Shown here: piece by piece, positions 56,319 through 64,000 of the stretch
How the letters are laid out: every line of letters starts with the position of its first letter
Numbering within the stretch: position 1 is the first letter of the stretch
Source of the DNA: Candidatus Baltobacteraceae bacterium
GTDB lineage: Bacteria > Vulcanimicrobiota > Vulcanimicrobiia > Vulcanimicrobiales > Vulcanimicrobiaceae
Length of the DNA: 64,000 nucleotides
Assembly: GCA_036559195.1 (NCBI GenBank)
Contig: DATBTN010000058.1
Coordinates: forward strand, 1-64,000
Reading direction: 5' to 3'
Program-made: the position numbers and the translations under genes
Notes under the pieces: generated by a model
What the model saw: only the letters and a program-made list of their open reading frames with translations
Told to the model about the DNA's origin: nothing
Database searches by the model: none

Positions 56319-57601
56319 TACTCTCCTATTAGTACCGATAGCGTTGCCCGCGCCTGCGCCTGGTTGTATCGCGCGTTAAGTTCCGAGACGACGGCTTGAT
56401 CGTACGTCCGACGAGCATCGGCCAGATCGAGGCTCGAACTCGCACCGCTGCGGTAGCCGATCTCCGTCGCGTGCAATTCGCTCTGGGCAGCTTGACGAGC
56501 GCGCGTAGCCGCGGCGGTTGCCCGAACGCTCGCATCGTACGATCGCACGGCCGCTCCGACCTCGATTTGAACACTCTGCTGTACCGACGCGAGCTTTGCC
56601 TGCGTCTGCGCGAGCCGCGCGCGTTCTTCGGCGATGAGATCCTTCGACTGGTGCGAGACCGGCAAGCTCACGAGCACGTTCGCGCTCGGCCCCTGAACGT
56701 GGATTCCCGAATCCACGCCCGTGGTATATCCGCCGCTGATGACGACCGACGGCAGCACGCCGCGCGAGGCGACCCGAACCGCCGCAGCTTCGGCCTTAAC
56801 GTTTGCCTGGGCCGCTGCGACGTCGGGGCGCAACAATTCGGCTCGCCGTGCTGCCGTTTGCGGATTGTCGGGTATGGCGTTGGACGGCGGCGCGGCGGCA
56901 ACGACGCCGGAGAACGCGGCTAGCGGTTCGCCGGTCTGAATTGCGAGTGCGCTGCGCGCGTTTTCGCTATCCGCTCGCGCGGTCTCCAAGTCGGCCTGAG
57001 CCTGCGCGATCGCGACGTCGCCGCGCACGACGTCCAAGCGTGGAACCTCGCCCGCCGCGTAGCGCTTGTGCGCTGCATTGCGATCGGCTTGCGCCGTTCT
57101 CAACGCCGCCTCGCGTAGCCGGACGGTCGCCGCGGTCTGTAGGGCCTTGAAGTAGGCGCCGATAATCGTGATGCGTTCGGTGCGCTGCGCGTTCTGCAGA
57201 TCGAACTGGGCCGCGCGCAGGTTCGATTGCGCTTGCCGAACGAACGGATCGCGCCGGAAGTAATCGCCGAGCGTCACTTGACCGCCGAGCGTGACGAGCC
57301 GCTGCGTGATCGTCGAGGTCGTGCCGCCTTGCGGCGCCTGCGCGTATCCGAGGGTCGCCTGCGGCGCACCTAAACCGCGCGCCGCTGCCAGCGCCGCCTG
57401 CGTCTCTTCCACGCGGTATTGCGCGGCCGCAACGCCCGGCGCGTGTGCTAGAGCAGCCGATTGCGCGGCTTGGAGCGATACGCCGGCAAACGCGCCGATC
57501 GCCGGCGGACTTGGTTCTTGAGCGAGGGCGGGCAGCGCCGTCGCCGCAAGAACGAACGAGAGGACGAGTCGCGTTGAAAGACGCCGAACATCGCGTTTCA
57601 T
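56318..57601 (-). CDS. TolC-family outer membrane efflux protein of the RND system
   Basis: A 427-residue outer-membrane factor with signal peptide (RLSTRLVLSFVLAATALPALAQE) and two helical repeats: VSLQAAQSAALAHAPGVAAAQYRVEETQAALAAARG and, later, RRAELLRPDVAAAQANVKAEAAAVRVAS. It is shorter than the TolC at 9680. It overlaps the RND pump gene by four bases (ATGA), so the two are translated together and the exporter set is complete. Confidence 0.92.
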   Translation of the reverse strand: MKRDVRRLSTRLVLSFVLAATALPALAQEPSPPAIGAFAGVSLQAAQSAALAHAPGVAAAQYRVEETQAALAAARGLGAPQATLGYAQAPQGGTTSTITQRLVTLGGQVTLGDYFRRDPFVRQAQSNLRAAQFDLQNAQRTERITIIGAYFKALQTAATVRLREAALRTAQADRNAAHKRYAAGEVPRLDVVRGDVAIAQAQADLETARADSENARSALAIQTGEPLAAFSGVVAAAPPSNAIPDNPQTAARRAELLRPDVAAAQANVKAEAAAVRVASRGVLPSVVISGGYTTGVDSGIHVQGPSANVLVSLPVSHQSKDLIAEERARLAQTQAKLASVQQSVQIEVGAAVRSYDASVRATAAATRARQAAQSELHATEIGYRSGASSSLDLADARRTYDQAVVSELNARYNQAQARATLSVLIGE

Positions 57602-60600
57602 GCGGTCTTCTCTTTCCCCGCAAAGCCGGCATAAAGCACCGGGACGACCACGAGCGTGAACGCCGTTGCGGTGGAAAGGCCGCCGATGACGGCGATCGCG
57701 AGCGGCCGTTCCATGGCGGAGCCCGAGCCCAGACCGAGTGCGAGCGGAAAGAGCCCACCGATGGCGGCGAACGCGGTCATCACAATCGGGCGCAGACGCG
57801 TGCGGCCCGCGGCGACGAGCGCGTCTTCGATCGAATCTCCCGCTTGCCGCCGCTGGTTGGCGACATCGATGAGCAGGATGCCGTTTTTCACCACGATGCC
57901 GACTAAGAGCAGCAGGCCCATGAACGACGACACGTTAAACGGCGTACCCGTAATGAAGAGCGCGATGGCCACGCCGATGAGCGCGAGCGGGATCGCGGTG
58001 AGAATGACCAGCGGCAGCCGAAACGATCGAAACGTCGCGAGCATTACGAAGAATACGAGTGCGACGGCGAACAGAATGACCGTCACGAACTCACTGAAGG
58101 ATTGCTGCTGCGCGCGATATTGGCCGCCGATCGAGGTCGTGTAACCAGGCGGCAATTGTATATGTGCGAGCACCGTTTTTATGCCGGCAATCACGCTCGA
58201 GAGGCTCGCGCCGTTGATGTTTGCCGTAATGCGCAAAACGCGCTGGCCGTTAATTTCATAGATCGTGCTCGAGAGCCGCGGCTGCGTTACGTGCGCGACA
58301 TCGTTGAGTGCGATCGTGCCGACGGTCGTGGCCACCAGGCGCGAGCCGAGACTCGGCTGCGAGCCGGCTACGCTTACGCGCACCGGAATGAGGTTCGTCG
58401 GTCCGGCGAGGCTGGTCGCAACCGTACCCTGACTCGTTGCCGCCACCGCGCCGCCAAGATCGCTCGCAGTAAGCCCGAGCGAGCCCAACTGCGCGAGGTT
58501 CGGAACGATATGAATCGACGGATCGTCGTAGACGACACCCGAAAATGCGTCGGCCACGCCGCCGACGGTTTTGATTTTCGCGGTTATTTTGTTGGCATAC
58601 GCAATCAACGTACGCTGATCGGGTCCGTTGAGGGTTATCTCGATCGGTGCGGGAGCGCCCGAGAGATCGTTGATCATGTCTTCCAGAATTTGGTGGAAGT
58701 CGAGTTTCGCGGCCGGCACCGCATCGCCGATGCGCGTACGCAGCCGTTCGGCGACCACCTCGTATCCGTCGCGCTGCGAAAGCGGCTTGAGCTTCACCCG
58801 GATCAATCCGTGATTTTGCGGAACCGGGGAAAAACCGTTGGAGTCGATGCCCGTCATGCGGCCGTCTGAGGCGACCGCCGGATCCTGCAGGGCGATCTTT
58901 TCCATCGCCGTGGCCGCGGCGTCGCTTGCAGCGAGGGTCGTTCCCACGGGCATCGCGTACGATATCTCAAACTGGCCCTCGTCCAGCTTCGGAAGAAAAT
59001 CGCTCGGAAGACGCGCGAGCAGAACGACGGTCACGATAAGCACGACGACGGACCCTGCGTAGACGGTGGGCCGATGCGTGAGCGTCCAGCGCAGGAGCGG
59101 TTCGTAGCGCGAAAGCAGCTTTGCGATCAGTCCCGTATCTTCTTTTTCTTCGCTCTCTTCTTTGATGAGCCAACGCGCTAAGATCGGCGCCACGAGCAGA
59201 GCGAGAACGAGCGAAACGATCAGCGCCGACGAGAGCGTGAGTGCGAGGGCGCGAAAGAAGAACCCGCTGACGCCTGAAAGCAGCGCGAGCGGGATGAAGA
59301 CGACGACGGTGGTGATCGTGGAAGCCATCATCGGAGGTGCCAACTGAGCCACGGCCTGTACGATCACGTCGCGTTTGGGCTCGCCCTTATAGAGATGCAG
59401 GTTGCGCGCGATGTTTTCGATCACGACGATCGCATCGTCGATGATCAGTCCGACCGCAACCGCCAGGCCGCCGACGCTCATCAGGTTCAGTGTTTCGTGC
59501 AGTTGACCCATCACGAAGATCGTAATGGCCATCGCGAGCGGAATCTCGATCGCGGCGACGATCGTCATCCGGAGATTGCGTAAGAACAGAAAGATGACGA
59601 GAACCGCAAGAAGCGCGCCCAACAAAATGGCGTCGCGCAGCGAAGCCTGCGATTCGACGATGAGATCGGTCTGGTCCCAATAACGGTGCAACGTGACGCC
59701 GGCCGGCAAGCGTCCCGCGAACGACGCGGCCTTCGCTTTGACGCCCGTTGCCATTTTTACGGCGTCGGCACCCGGCAGACCGTAAAAGTTCATCATGACG
59801 CCGTGATGCGCGTCGAACGATATTTGATCGACCGGCGGCGCCACGCCTAGTGCGACCGTGCCGAGTTCGCTGATCGGAACGCTGTTATGCCGGGCGTCGG
59901 AAACGCGGACGCGGCCGATGGCTTCGGCAGAAGTGATGCTGGAATCGAGCACTAGCACGTTACGCTGGTAGTACTGCTGCTGCACGCCGAGCGACGTTAC
60001 CTGATTCGCATCGGCGATCGCCTTTTTAACGTCTTGCGATGTCAAGCCATGCGCGACCAAAGCGCCGGGATCGAGGGTGATATGGTATTCGCGTTGGGGA
60101 CCGCCCGTGACCAGCACGCGCGCCAGCCCCGGCGTGCCGTAGAATTGCGGCGCCATCGTGTACTGCGCTAGTTCGTGCAGGATCGTTTGCGAAACGGTTG
60201 TCGATACCAGCGCGTAGGAGATAACGGGCTCGCGGTTCGGATTGACGATCACCGCCTGCACGTCGGTGTTGGGAGGCAGCTGCCCGCGCGTCTGCGCGAT
60301 CGCTTGGTCGACGTGCTGGAGGTCGGTTTGAACGTCGGTCTTCGGATCGTACTCGACGATAAATTCGGCGTTCCCCTGCGACGAGGTCGTGGTAACCCGC
60401 GTCACCGACGGAAGCCCCTGGAAGGCGCGATCCAGCGGCAACGCCACGGCAACGCGAACTTGATCGGGAGGAAGGTCGCCGACGTTTGCGACGACGTCGA
60501 TCCGGGCGAACGTCATGTCCGGGAAGATGCTCGCGGGCAACGTCGTGTACGCATAAATGCCTAACACGGTTAAGACGACCACCAGGAAGATGATCGTCTT

Positions 60601-60633
60601 TTCGTTGCGCAAACCAAAACGCGCGATTGGCAG
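57598..60633 (-). CDS. RND efflux pump, inner-membrane transporter; probable CUG start
   Basis: About 1011 residues with 12 predicted helices and two large periplasmic loops. Key blocks: PLPIARFGLRNEKTIIF at the N-terminus, VGLIIDDAIVVIENIARNLH in helix 4 (paired Asp of the proton relay), ASTITTVVVFIPLALLSG, and GIVVKNGILLIDVANQRR. The first standard start (TTG 60612) would remove the conserved PIARFGL segment. CTG 60633 lies six bases after AAGGAG and restores it, while a TAG at 60657-60655 blocks any longer frame. Substrate unknown; the helix-4 motif is more like drug-type than metal-type RND pumps. Confidence 0.92.
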   Translation of the reverse strand: MPIARFGLRNEKTIIFLVVVLTVLGIYAYTTLPASIFPDMTFARIDVVANVGDLPPDQVRVAVALPLDRAFQGLPSVTRVTTTSSQGNAEFIVEYDPKTDVQTDLQHVDQAIAQTRGQLPPNTDVQAVIVNPNREPVISYALVSTTVSQTILHELAQYTMAPQFYGTPGLARVLVTGGPQREYHITLDPGALVAHGLTSQDVKKAIADANQVTSLGVQQQYYQRNVLVLDSSITSAEAIGRVRVSDARHNSVPISELGTVALGVAPPVDQISFDAHHGVMMNFYGLPGADAVKMATGVKAKAASFAGRLPAGVTLHRYWDQTDLIVESQASLRDAILLGALLAVLVIFLFLRNLRMTIVAAIEIPLAMAITIFVMGQLHETLNLMSVGGLAVAVGLIIDDAIVVIENIARNLHLYKGEPKRDVIVQAVAQLAPPMMASTITTVVVFIPLALLSGVSGFFFRALALTLSSALIVSLVLALLVAPILARWLIKEESEEKEDTGLIAKLLSRYEPLLRWTLTHRPTVYAGSVVVLIVTVVLLARLPSDFLPKLDEGQFEISYAMPVGTTLAASDAAATAMEKIALQDPAVASDGRMTGIDSNGFSPVPQNHGLIRVKLKPLSQRDGYEVVAERLRTRIGDAVPAAKLDFHQILEDMINDLSGAPAPIEITLNGPDQRTLIAYANKITAKIKTVGGVADAFSGVVYDDPSIHIVPNLAQLGSLGLTASDLGGAVAATSQGTVATSLAGPTNLIPVRVSVAGSQPSLGSRLVATTVGTIALNDVAHVTQPRLSSTIYEINGQRVLRITANINGASLSSVIAGIKTVLAHIQLPPGYTTSIGGQYRAQQQSFSEFVTVILFAVALVFFVMLATFRSFRLPLVILTAIPLALIGVAIALFITGTPFNVSSFMGLLLLVGIVVKNGILLIDVANQRRQAGDSIEDALVAAGRTRLRPIVMTAFAAIGGLFPLALGLGSGSAMERPLAIAVIGGLSTATAFTLVVVPVLYAGFAGKEKTA

Positions 60634-60662
60634 GGGGAACTCCTTACGTTGGCGCTATGGGG

Positions 60663-60971
60663 TTAGTCCGGATTGCTTCCCTCTAGGGAATTCTCGAGGA
60701 CTTTACCCGTTTTGGCATCGACACCGACTTCGTGCGTTTTCGAACCGGTTTTGATGTCGAAGCTGTAGCGCAGGCCGCCGTTTTCCTGCTCGAGCTCTTG
60801 GTCCGTAATCTTTCCGGGTTGCGTTTTCAGGGCAATGGCGCGGGCCTGGGCGATTGTGACTTTTGCCTGCGAGGCGTATTGCTGGCCGCTGTAGGCGAGC
60901 GCAGCTCCCGCTGCGCTAAGACTGAGACCGACTGCCAGAACACCGGCAGTCAGGCGATTGACGTTCTTCAT
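60663..60971 (-). CDS. PepSY-domain secreted protein
   Basis: A 102-residue exported protein from ATG 60971 (MKNVNRLTAGVLAVGLSLSAAGAALA signal), followed by a PepSY domain: KVTIAQARAIALKTQPGKITDQELEQENGGLRYSFDIKT and VGVDAKTGKVLEN. PepSY proteins often sit beside two-component systems that sense envelope or metal stress. Here it lies between the histidine kinase and the RND pump, with 30-base gaps, so it may be the sensor's periplasmic helper. Confidence 0.88.
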   Translation of the reverse strand: MKNVNRLTAGVLAVGLSLSAAGAALAYSGQQYASQAKVTIAQARAIALKTQPGKITDQELEQENGGLRYSFDIKTGSKTHEVGVDAKTGKVLENSLEGSNPD

Positions 60972-61003
60972 ACGGCCCATGGTACCGGCGGCAGATGACG
61001 CCA

Positions 61004-62245
61004 TCATGAACGGCGCAGCCGGCATCGAACGAGCGCGCCGCCCCCCGGCCGATTGGCGATCGCGAGCGTGCCGTCGCAGGCCTCGATGGTGGACCTCGCA
61101 ATCGCGAGGCCTAGGCCCGTACCGTCGGCCGAGCGGGAAGCGTCGTCGCGCCAGAAGCGCTCGAGCGCGTGCTCGAGGGCGCTCGGTGAGAACCCGGGAC
61201 CGTCGTCGGAGATGTCGATGTGCGCGTATTGTGCGTCGGCACTCACGCGAATCGTAACGTGGCCGCCGCCGCGTCCGTACTTTATCGCGTTGTGGACGAT
61301 CGCGAGCAGCGCGCGTTCCAGTGCCGCTCGATCGGCGAACACCTCCACGTGCACGTCTCCGTCGAGGTGCAAGTCGATCGTTTTGGCCAGCGCCATCGAC
61401 TGCATTCGTTCGGCCACGCGTGCGCAGAGCACTGCAAGATCGACCGGCTCGCGCCGCAGCGTGCCGGCCTCCGCGCGCGCGGCGGCCAACAGTTCGTCGA
61501 TCAACGTCTCGATGCGGTCGGCCTCAACCGCGATCGTTCCGAGCGCATCGCGATAGGATTCTCCGCTGCGCTCGCGCCGTAGCGCGAGGTCGGCTTCCGC
61601 GCGGATAACGGCTAGCGGCGCTCGCAGTTCGTGCGAGGCGTCGGCGGTAAAGCGGCGCTGGCGTTCGAAGGCGTCCTCCAACGCGCGACGTGTCACGGCC
61701 GAGCCGAAGATCAACGCAACGCCCGTGATCAGCAACCCCGCGATGCCGAAGGCAACGATCGTGCTGCGGTCGAGCTCGTCGATCCAGTCGCTCGAACGCC
61801 AAATGACCACCGTGCCGACTCGCATACCGGCATGGCTGACGGGCAAGACGTAGGCGCGAAACGCCGCATCGCCGCGACCCGCCGAAAGATACCGTTCGGG
61901 CGAGTTGGAGAGAGCGGGGTTCGCCACCGCCTGGGGAAGGCGCGCTACGTTACTGAGCAGCAGCCGGCCGCGCGCATTGAAGATCGCGCCGTCGGCTTGA
62001 ACGTTGAGCAGGTCTAAGAATTGCCGGCGATCGTCGGGATCGATTAGGACGTGGCCGCCGGTAACATCCATGAAGACCGCCGACGCCTGCGCGGTCGTCG
62101 TCAGACCCCGGTCCAGCGACCCGCGCAGTGCGCGATCGATCGCCACGACGGCGAAGATGGCGAAGAGCAGCAGAGCGACAAGCAGCACGGCGACGTACGC
62201 TCGCAGCAGTCGTCCGCCCAGGGCGCGATGCGGCGTCGAGATCAT
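61004..62245 (-). CDS. Two-component sensor histidine kinase
   Basis: A 413-residue membrane kinase: TM1 (YVAVLLVALLLFAIFAVVAI), a periplasmic sensor of about 110 residues, TM2 (VAFGIAGLLITGVALIFG), a HAMP-like linker, and a DHp domain with phospho-His H205 in DASHELRAPLA. The HATPase domain has the N box VHNAIKYG, DDGPGF and GTGLGLAIA. It overlaps the response regulator by four bases. The target is most likely the RND operon downstream. Confidence 0.94.
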   Translation of the reverse strand: MISTPHRALGGRLLRAYVAVLLVALLLFAIFAVVAIDRALRGSLDRGLTTTAQASAVFMDVTGGHVLIDPDDRRQFLDLLNVQADGAIFNARGRLLLSNVARLPQAVANPALSNSPERYLSAGRGDAAFRAYVLPVSHAGMRVGTVVIWRSSDWIDELDRSTIVAFGIAGLLITGVALIFGSAVTRRALEDAFERQRRFTADASHELRAPLAVIRAEADLALRRERSGESYRDALGTIAVEADRIETLIDELLAAARAEAGTLRREPVDLAVLCARVAERMQSMALAKTIDLHLDGDVHVEVFADRAALERALLAIVHNAIKYGRGGGHVTIRVSADAQYAHIDISDDGPGFSPSALEHALERFWRDDASRSADGTGLGLAIARSTIEACDGTLAIANRPGGGALVRCRLRRS

Positions 62246-62925
62246 CGATCCCCGAACCGGTATCCGGCGCCCCGGATCGTGTGCAACAGCTGCGCTTCGC
62301 TGCCGACGGTGACTTTCGAACGCAGCCTGCTCACGTACACATCGACGACGTTCGAGGTCGCTTCGCTCTCGCGTTCGAAGAGTGCGTCTTCCATCATCGG
62401 TCGCGTAACGAGTACGCCGGCGTTGCGCATGAAATACTCGAGGAATGCCGTCTCGCGCGCGGTAAGCTCCAACTCGCGCCCGCCGCGGTGCGCGCGTCGC
62501 GATGCCAGATCGAAGACGACGTCGGCGACGTTCAAGGCGCTGTGCGCCGGCGGCGTGCTCTTACGCCGGACGATCGTGCGCAGACGCGCGTCGAGTTCGC
62601 CGAAGACGAACGGCTTGCGCAGATAGTCGTCCGCACCGGCATCGAGACCTTCGATGATGTCTTCGACCGTGTCGCGAGAGGTGAGTATCAACACCGGCGT
62701 CGCCAGCCGCTGCGAACGCATCGATCGCACGACCGAGAGGCCGTCGCGGCGGGGAAGGTTTACGTCGAGGACGACGGCATCGTAGATGTCACCGGAGGCG
62801 CACCGCTCGCCTTCTTCACCGTCGAAGGCCACGTCCACAACGTGCCCCTGCTCGCTCAAACCGCGGCGCAGGACATCGCAGAGTCGACGGTCATCTTCCA
62901 CCACCAGCAAGCGCATCTCGTGCAT
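62242..62925 (-). CDS. OmpR-family response regulator
   Basis: A 227-residue regulator. The receiver domain has the acidic pair D11-D12, phospho-acceptor D54 (VVLDVNLPRRDG) and a conserved Lys in LRKPF. The C-terminal winged helix (about 130-225) contains ELTARETAFLEYFMRNAG and DVYVSRLRSKV. It is the first gene of the minus-strand pump operon and is divergent from the pterin dehydratase gene, with only 16 bases between the starts. Confidence 0.95.
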   Translation of the reverse strand: MHEMRLLVVEDDRRLCDVLRRGLSEQGHVVDVAFDGEEGERCASGDIYDAVVLDVNLPRRDGLSVVRSMRSQRLATPVLILTSRDTVEDIIEGLDAGADDYLRKPFVFGELDARLRTIVRRKSTPPAHSALNVADVVFDLASRRAHRGGRELELTARETAFLEYFMRNAGVLVTRPMMEDALFERESEATSNVVDVYVSRLRSKVTVGSEAQLLHTIRGAGYRFGDR

Positions 62926-62941
62926 GGTATTATGGGGCGAG

Positions 62942-63361
62942 ATGAAACTCCCGCTCGCTCAACGTACCTGCGAACCGTGCAAAGGCGGCGTGCCACCGCT
63001 AACCGGGCGCGAAATCATGCCGTTCCTCCAGGAACTCGGCGGCGACTGGCAAGCCGTGGGCACGCACCACCTCGCGAAAACCTATCGCTTCAAGAATTTC
63101 CTCGACGCCCTCGCCTTCGTCAATCGCGTCGGCGACCTCGCCGAACGCGAAGGCCATCACCCGAACATTTTCCTAACGTGGGGCCGCGTCTCGCTAGAGA
63201 TTTGGACGCACAAAATCGACGGCCTAACCGAAGCCGATTTCATCCTAGCCGCCAAATGCGACCCCCTTTGTCATCCTGAGCTTGTCGAAGGACGGAAACT
63301 TGTCGAAGAACGAGAGCCTGTCGAAGAACGGCACGCCCATGGTTCGACAAGCTCACCATGA
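62942..63361 (+). CDS. Pterin-4a-carbinolamine dehydratase with repeat-encoded C-terminus
   Basis: Recycles 4a-hydroxytetrahydrobiopterin, or acts in pterin cofactor repair. Residues 1 to about 107 are a full PCD domain: GDWQAVGTHHLAKTYRFKNF and the signature EREGHHPNIFLTWGRVSLEIWTH, ending ADFILAAKCD. The last 32 residues or so (LCHPELVEGRKLVEEREPVE and on) are encoded by the first unit of the downstream repeat array, which also provides the stop codon. GGGGCGAG precedes ATG 62942. The native stop seems to have been lost or displaced by repeat insertion. Confidence 0.9.
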   Translation: MKLPLAQRTCEPCKGGVPPLTGREIMPFLQELGGDWQAVGTHHLAKTYRFKNFLDALAFVNRVGDLAEREGHHPNIFLTWGRVSLEIWTHKIDGLTEADFILAAKCDPLCHPELVEGRKLVEEREPVEERHAHGSTSSP

Positions 63362-63949
63362 CAAACAACACCCTCCCCTCTTTTTTTTGTCATCCTGAGC
63401 CTGTCGAAGGGCGAGAGTTTGTCGAAGGACGAGAGCTTGTCGAAAGAACGGCGCGCCCATGGTTCGACAAGCTCACCATGACAAACCACACCACCCCCTC
63501 TTTTTTCTTGTCATCCTGAGCTTGTCGAAGGACGAGAGCCTGTCGAAGAACGGCACGCCCATGGTTCGACAAGCTCACCATGACAAACAACACCCTCCCC
63601 TCTTTTTTTTTGTCATCCTGAGCCTGTCGAAGGACGAGAGCTTGTCGAAGGACGAGAGCTTGTCGAAAGAACGGCGCGCCCATGGTTCGACAAACTCACC
63701 ATGACAAACCACACCACCCCCTCTTTTTTTTGTCATCCTGAGCTTGTCGAAGGACGAGAGCCTGTCGAAGGACGGCGCGCACATGGTTCGACAAGCTCAC
63801 CATGACAAACAACACCACCCCCTCTTTTTTTTTTGTCATCCTGAGCTTGTCGAAGGACGAGAGCCTGTCGAAGGACGAGAGCTTGTCGAAGGACGAGAGC
63901 CTGTCGAAAGAACGGCGCGCCCATGGTTTGACAAGCTCACGTGACAAAC
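63269..63949. repeat. Tandem array of six REP-type units with variable 18-bp inserts
   Basis: Units begin at TGTCATCCTGAG at 63269, 63388, 63509, 63611, 63731 and 63834 (periods 119, 121, 102, 120, 103). Each unit starts GTCATCCTGAGCTTGTCGAA and ends with the near-complement TTCGACAAGCTCACCATGAC, then a CCCCTC and T-rich tract. Between the arms are one to three copies of an 18-bp subunit GGACGAGAGCYTGTCGAA, which explains the 18-bp steps in period. ORFs across it are repeat artefacts. No transposase is nearby. Confidence 0.92.
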
Positions 63950-63953
63950 AACA

Positions 63954-64000
63954 TCACCCACCCCTGGTTAGGAAACTTGCGATCGCGTCGAGGGTGGGTG
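63954..64000 (-). CDS. Possible 3' end of a minus-strand gene, cut by the window edge
   Basis: Reading in from the right edge, the minus strand has an open frame ending PTLDAIASFLTRGG and a TGA at 63956-63954. Only about 15 codons are inside the window, so this is a weak call. It would make the repeat array another convergent junction. Confidence 0.25.
   Translation of the reverse strand, partial: PTLDAIASFLTRGG

Noticed and set aside
63271-63947. Several open frames of 66-97 codons on both strands across the repeat array
   Set aside because: They are read-through of the REP units (LSLSKDESLSKDE and FDKLSSFDKL type products) with no start-site support; repeats of length divisible by three keep frames open.
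63269-63949. CRISPR array
   Set aside because: The unit is 102-121 bp with imperfect inverted arms and internal 18-mers; there are no unique spacers and no cas genes.

Overview
This is a GC-rich chromosomal window, densely packed with protein genes. I saw no rRNA or tRNA gene, no CRISPR array and no transposase. The organism is a diderm: there are two TolC-type outer-membrane exporters, a LolA-like carrier, an RND pump and cytoplasmic muropeptide recycling. It also carries traits often seen in Actinobacteria, Cyanobacteria and neighbouring deep lineages: OpcA, an acyl-CoA carboxylase with an epsilon-like subunit, a WYL regulator and SpoIIE/STAS-type proteins. A deep-branching phylum such as Candidatus Eremiobacterota (WPS-2) would fit, but that is an inference from gene content recalled from memory, not a measured phylogeny.

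Layout. (1) 43-9133, plus: a pentose-phosphate operon, tkt, tal-pgi fusion, gnd, zwf, opcA, pgl. (2) 9246-15952, minus: a small stress-type protein, then a STAS, LolA-like, TetR, EmrA, EmrB, TolC and 46-aa-protein operon in which neighbouring genes overlap or lie within 1 nt. Two dyads, likely operators, lie upstream next to a divergent class A beta-lactamase-like gene (to 16916). (3) 16929-23597, minus: a lipoprotein and a histidine-utilisation operon, hutH, hutU, hutI and a hutF-like amidohydrolase. (4) 23598-26276: a gene-poor stretch with hairpins and two tiny coupled ORFs, a GAF-SpoIIE phosphatase, and a convergent WYL regulator that lacks a normal start codon. (5) 26367-30396: a secreted protein, a MaoC hydratase and mtnB-mtnD-mtnC of methionine salvage. 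(6) 30726-33227: clpC. (7) 33898-42177, plus: propionyl-CoA to succinyl-CoA genes (SufT-like, pccB, DsrE-like, fabI, epsilon-like, biotin carboxylase/BCCP, methylmalonyl-CoA mutase large subunit, epimerase), then a YibQ-type deacetylase-like protein. (8) 42374-44321, minus: a DUF4127 protein and a small secreted protein. (9) 44376-51829, minus: a muropeptide-recycling operon, ABC ATPase, nagZ, serine hydrolase, anmK, amino-sugar kinase, murQ, lrgA, lrgB. (10) 51833-55153: a DUF5666 protein, an MBL-cupin fusion, and two divergent genes whose start codons lie in one palindrome. (11) 55158-62925, minus: response regulator, histidine kinase, PepSY protein, RND pump, TolC, HlyD. (12) 62942-64000: a pterin-4a-carbinolamine dehydratase running into a tandem repeat array.

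Genes within blocks are often translationally coupled by 1-4 nt overlaps (ATGA, GTGA, TAATG). A palindromic repeat family with core CTTCGACAAGCTCAGGATGA fills three wide convergent junctions (pgl/9246, mtnC/clpC, yibQ/DUF4127). It expands into a roughly 0.7 kb array after the dehydratase gene, where the repeat supplies the last residues and stop codon of that gene.

The observations most worth following are: LrgAB coupled to MurQ, suggesting D-lactate transport during cell-wall recycling; the tiny-ORF and hairpin element ahead of the SpoIIE gene; the twin operators of the STAS/LolA/TetR efflux operon; two genes with apparent non-canonical starts (AUA for the WYL regulator, CUG for the RND pump); and the 23-bp palindrome shared by two divergent start codons.
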